Below, one piece after another: positions 58,552-64,000 of a DNA stretch of 64,000 bases. The translations under genes were made by a program, and so were the position numbers. Source of the stretch: Sporofaciens musculi (lineage in GTDB: Bacteria > Bacillota > Clostridia > Lachnospirales > Lachnospiraceae); the NCBI RefSeq assembly GCF_009830285.1, contig NZ_WUQX01000001.1:4650501-4714500 (forward strand), read 5' to 3'. A model generated the notes under the pieces. It made no database searches. It was not told the origin of the DNA and saw only the letters and a list, made by a program, of their open reading frames with translations. Position 1 is the stretch's first letter. Every line of letters begins with the position of its first letter.

Positions 58552-59460
58552 CTATTTTCCCGCCTGTAATACCACGTCTTCATCATCCGTCTCTGATTCG
58601 TCTTTTCTCATAAGAGTACTGCTTATGGCATGTGATGGACATGCTTTTTTACACAGACCGCAGCGGATACACTCCAGACTGTTGGCATTTTCCACCGGAT
58701 TCACCTGCATTTTACATACCTTTGCACAGACACCGCAGCCCGTACATCGCTCTTTCTCTACCCTGTAGCGAAATACGGAGATTGGATGAAACACCGAATA
58801 AACTGCCCCCAGAGGACATATATATTTGCAAAACGGCCGGTATATTAATATAGATAAAACAATCGTAGCAACAAGCAGTACATTTTTCCACACATACAGC
58901 CATCCCAGGGCGCTTCTCATAGATTGATTTAAAAGCACCAGAAAAAAACCGCCCTCCAGCGTCCCTGCCGGACAGATTAGTTTACAGAAGTAAGGCAAAC
59001 CCTGCCCCAGAATATCCACCAGAAACATGGGCATGAGTATAACAAATACCACCAGAATCACATATTTTAATTTCCTAAGCAGCTTATCTCCCCGAAACGT
59101 CCCAATCTTCTTGAAAAATGGAAGCTTATGCAAAAGGTCCTGAAGCAGCCCAAAAGGGCACAGCCAGCCGCAGACAAATCTTCCCATTAATGCGCCTACA
59201 AACATCAAAAAACCCGCCGCATAGAACGTAAACTTAAAATTCCAGTTTCCAATTACCGCCTGCATGGCCCCGATCGGGCAGGCGCCAAGGGCGCCCGGAC
59301 AAGAATAACAATTAAGCCCAGGAACACACAGATTTTTAATCTTCCCTTGATATATTTTCCCCTGAACAAACCCGCTCAGGTAACTATTGGTAAGCAGCGC
59401 CCATAAAGCCTGAAGCCTATGGCGTTTCCACTCAAATCTCTTTTTACTATCCAATTCCAA
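58552..59460 (-). CDS. Membrane polyferredoxin (NapH/CcoG-like 4Fe-4S protein)
   Basis: The protein has about 302 residues. Several membrane helices alternate with cysteine motifs: CVPGLNCYSCPGALGACPIG, CGWLCPFG, CKLICPAG and CKYICPLG. Two 4Fe-4S clusters follow (CTGCGVCAKVCKMQVNP and CIRCGLCKKACP). Such proteins pass electrons through the membrane, for example to redox partners outside. The open frame reaches 59541 but overlaps the small CXXC gene; a TTG at 59458-59460 or 59452-59454 with GGAGTG upstream fits better. It is the last gene of a three-gene redox operon. Confidence 0.85.
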   Translation of the reverse strand: MELDSKKRFEWKRHRLQALWALLTNSYLSGFVQGKIYQGKIKNLCVPGLNCYSCPGALGACPIGAMQAVIGNWNFKFTFYAAGFLMFVGALMGRFVCGWLCPFGLLQDLLHKLPFFKKIGTFRGDKLLRKLKYVILVVFVILMPMFLVDILGQGLPYFCKLICPAGTLEGGFFLVLLNQSMRSALGWLYVWKNVLLVATIVLSILIYRPFCKYICPLGAVYSVFHPISVFRYRVEKERCTGCGVCAKVCKMQVNPVENANSLECIRCGLCKKACPSHAISSTLMRKDESETDDEDVVLQAGK

Positions 59461-59596
59461 TACACTCCATACATATATTGATTGCCTTTTCCAATACCAC
59501 ACCCATCTCCCCGCGGTAAATACCGAACACCATGCTCCCAAGTCCCAGAACAGTGATACAAATTCCCATCCAGAAGGACCTTAGGCGGCGGCTCAC
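59447..59596 (-). CDS. CD1871A-type small membrane CXXC protein
   Basis: The 49-residue product has one hydrophobic helix (MGICITVLGLGSMVFGIYRG) and ends AINICMECIGIG with a CMEC motif. This matches the CD1871A family, which is found between a TlpA-type thioredoxin and a polyferredoxin. A GTG start overlaps the stop of the thioredoxin gene (GTGA), and the end overlaps the next start, so the three genes are translationally coupled. The CXXC suggests it takes part in thiol electron transfer. Confidence 0.75.
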   Translation of the reverse strand: MSRRLRSFWMGICITVLGLGSMVFGIYRGEMGVVLEKAINICMECIGIG

Positions 59597-60210
59597 TTGA
59601 CCGCCTCTTTCAGCTCATTTTCTATAATAAGCTTCCAATCCTCGTAGGAACGGCTTCCAGAATAGGTTTCTCCAACAATATTGCCCTCCTTGTCCACAAA
59701 AAACGTTTCCGGTACGGCATTAATCCCTGCAAGTCTGCCTCCTAAATAGCCTTCATCCGGTATCAGAAAGGGATAAGACACCCCTGTTTTTTCTGCCAGA
59801 AGCTTCGCCTTCTCCACCTTTTCAGAACTGCCGACAGCATCCAGGGCAATACCGACTATATTGACACCTTGGCCTTTCATTTCCTCATAAAGCTTCCCCA
59901 GATCTGGAATCTCATTGATACAGGGTGTACACCAGGTAGTGAAAACATTTATCATAGTCAGGTCATAGTCTGCAAACATTTCCTGTGTATAGGTCTTATC
60001 ATTGATATCCTTTATGGAGAATTCCCCCAGATTTACCACACTGTCTCCCAAGCCGTCTTCCTCTTTTGACGACGCCTGATGATCTTCTGCCTCTGACTCC
60101 TTCTGGGATGCAGAAGATTGCCCGTTAGAGCCACAACCGCTTAAGATGGGCGTACAGCACAGAGAGGCTGCCAATAAACTACATAACACTTCTTTTCTGA
60201 ATCTCATCAT
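59593..60210 (-). CDS. TlpA-family thioredoxin lipoprotein
   Basis: This 205-residue protein has a lipoprotein signal (LLAASLCCTPILSGC, Cys26 as lipidation site) and an acidic linker. The thioredoxin fold shows the active site TWCTPC and the cis-Pro region VPETFFVDKEG. It is extracytoplasmic and would reduce or oxidise thiols of secreted proteins. It heads the operon with the CXXC protein and the polyferredoxin, which may supply electrons. AAGGAGAAG precedes the start. Confidence 0.92.
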   Translation of the reverse strand: MMRFRKEVLCSLLAASLCCTPILSGCGSNGQSSASQKESEAEDHQASSKEEDGLGDSVVNLGEFSIKDINDKTYTQEMFADYDLTMINVFTTWCTPCINEIPDLGKLYEEMKGQGVNIVGIALDAVGSSEKVEKAKLLAEKTGVSYPFLIPDEGYLGGRLAGINAVPETFFVDKEGNIVGETYSGSRSYEDWKLIIENELKEAVK

Positions 60211-60359
60211 GTCATAACTTCTCCTTTTTCTTAAATCTTTCTTATTTTAACATATTATTTCTAAAACAGTGTGAAATGTATGTAAAAATCAAAAAAAAGT
60301 TGAAAAACCTCTCTGAACATGGGAAAATAATAGTGATAACCAAGAAAGAAGGTAACACC

Positions 60360-61469
60360 ATGTCAGAAAATCAAAAACAGACACGCCCTGCATTTCACGG
60401 AAGCGACATTGAGCAGATTGAAAAATATTATGGTATCCCGAAAGAAACCATTATAAAATTCGGCGCCAATGTAAACCCTCTGGGCTTATCCGCCTCGGTA
60501 CGAAAAGCCATGGCCGAACATTTAGATATCATAACCAGCTACCCTGACAGAGACTATAAAACTTTGCGGCAGGCCATTGCAGGCTACTGCAATACAGATA
60601 TAAATTATGTGGTGACAGGAAACGGCTCAACAGAACTGATTTCCCTGCTAATCACCCAGCGAAACGCCAGACATGCTCTGGTAATCGGCCCCACTTATTC
60701 AGAATACGAAAGAGAACTGTCCCTCACAGGAGGACGAATTTCCAATTATAATCTGGAGGAATCACAAGAATTTCGGATAGACCTTCGCCATCTGGAGTAT
60801 GCTCTTGATGATGATGTAGATTTCCTAATCCTGTGCAATCCAAACAATCCTACTTCTTCTGCCCTCACCTGTGACGAGCTTGATTCACTGGTCAAACGGT
60901 GCAAAGAACGCAAAATTTTTGTAATGATTGACGAAACCTATGTGGAATTCGCCCCCTCCATAGATGAGATTTCCGCCGTTCCCTTGACTGCACGCTATGA
61001 TAATCTGATGATTATTCGCGGCGTATCCAAGTTCTTCGCTGCCCCAGGACTTCGGCTCGGTTATGGAATCACCAGTAATCGGGCATTTCTGGATAATCTG
61101 AAGCAGCGTCAGAATCCATGGTCATTAAACAGCCTGGGCGCATTTGCAGGTGAAATCATGCTGAAGGACAGAGATTACATCAGCCGCACAAGAGAGCTGA
61201 TTCTTTCTGAGCGCAGAAAATGTCTTACCGTCTTGGAGGATTATCGCTACGCAAAGGCGTATCCTGCTTATGGGAATTTTATTCTGGTAAAGATTTTGAA
61301 GGAAGGCATAACCTCCTTTGACGTGTTTGATCACGCCATTAGACAGGGTATGATGATACGGGACTGCTCCTCCTTTTCCGGTCTTTCGGGGGAATATATA
61401 CGGTTCTGTATTATGATGCCAAAGGATAATGAACGACTCCTGCACTGTCTGGGGGAATTGCTGGCTTGA
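60360..61469 (+). CDS. Class I/II aminotransferase (HisC/CobD-like)
   Basis: This protein of about 369 residues starts MSENQKQTRPAFHGSDIEQI. It has the PLP motifs VVTGNGSTELISLL, ILCNPNNPTSSALT, MIDETYVEFAP and SKFFAAPGLRLGYG with the PLP lysine. The overall form is that of histidinol-phosphate aminotransferases and CobD threonine-phosphate decarboxylases. No his or cob genes adjoin, so the substrate stays open. GAAGG precedes the chosen ATG at 60360; the open frame reaches 60276 without a site. Confidence 0.85.
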   Translation: MSENQKQTRPAFHGSDIEQIEKYYGIPKETIIKFGANVNPLGLSASVRKAMAEHLDIITSYPDRDYKTLRQAIAGYCNTDINYVVTGNGSTELISLLITQRNARHALVIGPTYSEYERELSLTGGRISNYNLEESQEFRIDLRHLEYALDDDVDFLILCNPNNPTSSALTCDELDSLVKRCKERKIFVMIDETYVEFAPSIDEISAVPLTARYDNLMIIRGVSKFFAAPGLRLGYGITSNRAFLDNLKQRQNPWSLNSLGAFAGEIMLKDRDYISRTRELILSERRKCLTVLEDYRYAKAYPAYGNFILVKILKEGITSFDVFDHAIRQGMMIRDCSSFSGLSGEYIRFCIMMPKDNERLLHCLGELLA

Positions 61470-61536
61470 TGCTTAAGGACCAGCCTTACGTATCCCTTCC
61501 ATAAAGACTCCGTTGCCGCAGGACTTGAAAAGGCAT

Positions 61537-61565
61537 TTGAAAACAAAAAAACATCTCTGTAAAAT
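61537..61565 (+). promoter_or_regulatory. Sigma-A-type promoter of the FAD oxidoreductase gene
   Basis: TTGAAA at 61537-61542, 17-bp spacer, TAAAAT at 61560-61565, about 47 bp before the start codon. Confidence 0.65.
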
Positions 61566-61612
61566 CGAACCTTATCAAATATAATACAAAGTTACGAAAG
61601 GAGAAAATCATT

Positions 61613-64000
61613 ATGAAGTATGTAATCCTCGGCGGAGTAGCCGCCGGCACAAAAGCTGCTGCCAAGTTAAAACGCTGCGACCGAACGGCAGACGTGAAAG
61701 TCTATACCAAGGGAACGGACATCTCCTATGCCGGCTGCGGCCTCCCCTACTACATCGGCGGCGACATCCCCAACCGAGAAGGCCTGATTGTCAACACCCC
61801 CAAGCGTTACAGCGGGCTTACCGGTGCAGAAGTATTCACCGGCTTTGAGGCAACAGGCATTGACAGCGCCTCTAAGACTGTCTCTCTGAAAAATGGGTCC
61901 GGAGAAGCATTTACAGAAGCCTACGACAAATTAATTATTGCCACAGGGGCAGTTCCCTTCGTCCCTTACGTTGAAGGCCGAGAGCTTCCCGGCGTATTCT
62001 GTGTCCGTACCCCTGACGACGCCGTGGCGACGCGCGCCTACATAGATGAGCACAAATGCCAAAAGGCTGTGGTGTGCGGTGCCGGCTTCATCGGACTTGA
62101 AGTGGCGGAAAATCTGATGGCACAGGGACTTCAGGTGACGGTCATTGACGCCGCGCCTCAGATTATGCCGAACGCCTTTGATGAGGAGATGGCGGACTAT
62201 GCGAAAAAGCAGCTTCGCCTGGCCGGTATGCGCATACTGACCTCCACCAGCTTAACAGGAATCGAGGGTAACGGCAAAGCCAAGAAGGTTGTGACCGACA
62301 ACGGCGCCTTTGACGCTGATATGGTAATCCTGGCAATCGGCGTTCGTCCTGCCACGGGATTTCTGGCTGATTCCGGTCTTGAGATGTTCAAGGGAACGAT
62401 TCTGGTGGACGAGCATTTACAGACCAATCTTCCGGACATCTATGCAGTCGGAGACTGTGCCATGGTAAAAAATGCCATCACCGGACAGGGGCAATGGTCA
62501 GCCATGGGCTCTACTGCCAATCTTGCGGCCCGCGCCATGGCAAAATCTATAAATGGAGAAGGGACGGGTTACAAAGGATGTCTTGGGACAGGCGTGGTGC
62601 GCCTGCTGCCAACTCTGAATGCCGGACGAACCGGACTTACAGAAGTCCAGGCAAAGGCAGCCGGTTACGCCTCAACCTCCGTAATCTGCGTGTTAGACGA
62701 TAAGGCCCATTACTATCCCGACGCGTCCTCATTTATCATCAAATTAACCGCTGAGACTACAACCGGAAAACTCCTTGGCTTACAGGTATTCGGCGCCGGC
62801 GCCGTAGATAAGATGACGGACATTGCCGTTGTAGGCATTTCACAGGGAATGGGGCTTAGTGACTTTGACACCCTGGATTTTGCTTATGCACCGCCATTTT
62901 CCACGGCGATTCATCCCTTTGTCACCGCATGTTATATTCTGGAAAATAAGCTAGACGGCCTGTTTGACACCATAAGCCCCTCAGATTACACAAAAGGCGC
63001 TGCCAAAGGATACACGGTGCTGGATGTACAGCCCGCAGCTTCCATCCCCAATGCCCGTTGGATTGACCTTTCCACAGTGAACGGTCCTTTAGACGGACTT
63101 GACAAAGACGCCAAGCTCTTACTTGTCTGTGCCAAAGGTAAGAGAGGATATTTCTTACAGAACCGTTTGAAAGCCTTTGGCTATACCAACACAAAGGTTC
63201 TGGAGGGAGGCGCATTTTTCAATGAGGTAAAGGTCCCAAGAGACGGCCGCAAGCTTTCTGCCGAGGAAATCAAGCGGGTCAAGGGACTTGGCTGCCTGCA
63301 GGATAAGCGGTATGGCGACGTATTCAATGTCCGCGTCATCACCCGCAACGGAAAGCTCACCACTGATGAGCAGATTAAGATTGCAGAGGCGGCAGAAAAG
63401 TTCGGCTCTGGTGAAATTACTATGACTACCCGTCTGACCCTGGAAATCCAGGGCGTTAATTACGACAAGCTTGAGCCTCTCTTTGCATTTTTGAAAGAAG
63501 CGGGGCTAGAGACCGGAGGAACAGGCTCTAAGGTGCGTCCGGTTGTATCCTGCAAGGGAACCACCTGCCAGTACGGGCTGATTGATACCTTTGCCCTCTC
63601 CGAAAAGCTCCATGAGCTATATTACACCGGCTATCATGACGTGTCCTTACCGCACAAATTTAAGATTGCCGTAGGTGGCTGTCCCAATAACTGTGTGAAG
63701 CCAGACCTGAATGACTTGGGGATTATCGGCCAGCGGCAGCCGGAGATTGATTTGTCCAAATGCAAGGGCTGCAAAATCTGCAAGGTTCAGAACAGTTGTC
63801 CGATTAAGGTTGCCGAGCTGACAGACGGCAAGCTTCGGATTGCTCAGGAAAAATGCAACCATTGCGGACGGTGTATCGAGCAATGCCCATTTGGCGCAGT
63901 AACAGAAGCCATGACAGGCTATAAGGTCTATATCGGCGGACGGTGGGGCAAGAAGGTTGCCGAGGGGCGTGCGCTTGGAAGGCTCTTTACCTCTGAGGAG
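61613..64000 (+). CDS. FAD-dependent oxidoreductase fused to rhodanese, siroheme-reductase and ferredoxin domains (3' end beyond window)
   Basis: The first 796 residues are visible; the frame is open to the window edge. Residues 1-330 are a CoA-disulfide-reductase-like flavoprotein (ILGGVAAGTKAAAKLKR, redox Cys in YAGCGLPYYIGG, VVCGAGFIGLEVAENL, DIYAVGDCA). Residues about 330-445 form the dimer domain. At about 460-545 a rhodanese-like domain has LLLVCAKGKRGY. From about 560 a nitrite/sulfite-reductase unit shows CKGTTCQYG and GGCPNNC, the siroheme/4Fe-4S cysteines. Two ferredoxin motifs follow (CKGCKICKVQNSCP, CNHCGRCIEQCP). AAAGGAG precedes the ATG. Sulfur or polysulfide reduction is a reasonable guess. 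Confidence 0.9.
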   Translation, partial: MKYVILGGVAAGTKAAAKLKRCDRTADVKVYTKGTDISYAGCGLPYYIGGDIPNREGLIVNTPKRYSGLTGAEVFTGFEATGIDSASKTVSLKNGSGEAFTEAYDKLIIATGAVPFVPYVEGRELPGVFCVRTPDDAVATRAYIDEHKCQKAVVCGAGFIGLEVAENLMAQGLQVTVIDAAPQIMPNAFDEEMADYAKKQLRLAGMRILTSTSLTGIEGNGKAKKVVTDNGAFDADMVILAIGVRPATGFLADSGLEMFKGTILVDEHLQTNLPDIYAVGDCAMVKNAITGQGQWSAMGSTANLAARAMAKSINGEGTGYKGCLGTGVVRLLPTLNAGRTGLTEVQAKAAGYASTSVICVLDDKAHYYPDASSFIIKLTAETTTGKLLGLQVFGAGAVDKMTDIAVVGISQGMGLSDFDTLDFAYAPPFSTAIHPFVTACYILENKLDGLFDTISPSDYTKGAAKGYTVLDVQPAASIPNARWIDLSTVNGPLDGLDKDAKLLLVCAKGKRGYFLQNRLKAFGYTNTKVLEGGAFFNEVKVPRDGRKLSAEEIKRVKGLGCLQDKRYGDVFNVRVITRNGKLTTDEQIKIAEAAEKFGSGEITMTTRLTLEIQGVNYDKLEPLFAFLKEAGLETGGTGSKVRPVVSCKGTTCQYGLIDTFALSEKLHELYYTGYHDVSLPHKFKIAVGGCPNNCVKPDLNDLGIIGQRQPEIDLSKCKGCKICKVQNSCPIKVAELTDGKLRIAQEKCNHCGRCIEQCPFGAVTEAMTGYKVYIGGRWGKKVAEGRALGRLFTSEE

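Noticed and set aside
1..64000. CRISPR array
   Set aside because: No set of regularly spaced identical repeats with unique spacers was seen; the 17-bp tandem units at 53322-53405 have no spacers.
1..64000. tRNA or rRNA genes
   Set aside because: No cloverleaf with a T-loop consensus or rRNA segment was recognised; the islands use guaA, not a tRNA gene, as target.

Overview
The window reads as a chromosome segment of a gut-type Clostridia, most likely Lachnospiraceae. The clues are the gene families (CD1871A-type CXXC protein, EFR1 ferredoxin, Rpn/PD-(D/E)XK nucleases, TnpV/TnpW, Maff2, MOBV mobilizable elements, several GH13 and GH36 glycosidases), the AGGAGG-type ribosome binding sites, and the mosaic base composition. 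No rRNA, tRNA or CRISPR array was seen. Layout: 1-9.5 kb is chromosomal genes mixed with small relics: an alpha/beta hydrolase-rhodanese fusion, DUF434 and crcB, decayed MerR and SDR genes, two YkgJ-type cysteine-cluster proteins, an Rpn nuclease, a YedK/SRAP plus phosphoesterase pair, a broken DUF5348 gene and a serine recombinase. 9.6-16.7 kb is a leftward alpha-glucan operon (two ABC permeases, three GH13 alpha-glucosidases). Its promoter-proximal end was cut off by an IS3 remnant, and its middle GH13 gene carries a one-base frameshift. 16.7-30.2 kb is a degraded ICE (Tn1549-like replication and coupling-protein genes) broken by three IS3-family elements. Two copies of one IS face each other, and the segment between them appears to have been inverted. 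That segment also carries AT-rich cargo: an Rpn nuclease, a DUF6414-like protein and a PIN-like nuclease. 30.2-41.0 kb and 41.0-51.7 kb are two related integrative mobilizable elements (here IME-2 and IME-1) sitting in tandem at the 3' end of guaA. Each has a tyrosine integrase, a small excisionase-like protein, a divergent XRE repressor, a RecA-fold ATPase, a ribbon-helix-helix mobilization protein, a MOBV relaxase and a hairpin-rich candidate oriT. IME-2 cargo is a KilA-N module, an N-acetyltransferase relic, a methyltransferase and a flavodoxin-ferredoxin. IME-1 cargo is a DuOB/DUF488/DUF488/YjdF module behind a probable yjdF riboswitch, an MBL hydrolase and a MerR regulator. Three copies of a 13-bp core matching the guaA 3' end, plus a private pair of direct repeats at both ends of each element, define the two IMEs. 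51.7-64 kb is ordinary chromosome: guaA, a MATE exporter, an HPr-like protein, an alpha-galactosidase with an AraC regulator, a TlpA/CD1871A/polyferredoxin redox operon, a class I aminotransferase, and a large FAD-rhodanese-siroheme-ferredoxin oxidoreductase running off the right edge. How the parts work together: guaA acts as a landing site at which mobilizable elements have stacked. The two IMEs encode integration, control and mobilization genes but no visible mating-pair apparatus, so they presumably rely on a conjugative element elsewhere. The best candidates for an undescribed system are the two cargo modules (KilA-N plus a 58-residue protein plus a glycine-zipper protein; DuOB plus DUF488 pair), the DUF6414-PIN pair, and a covarying hairpin repeat that flanks the IME-2 relaxase. 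Several genes are broken by one-base losses in homopolymer runs, so read error should be excluded before calling them pseudogenes.
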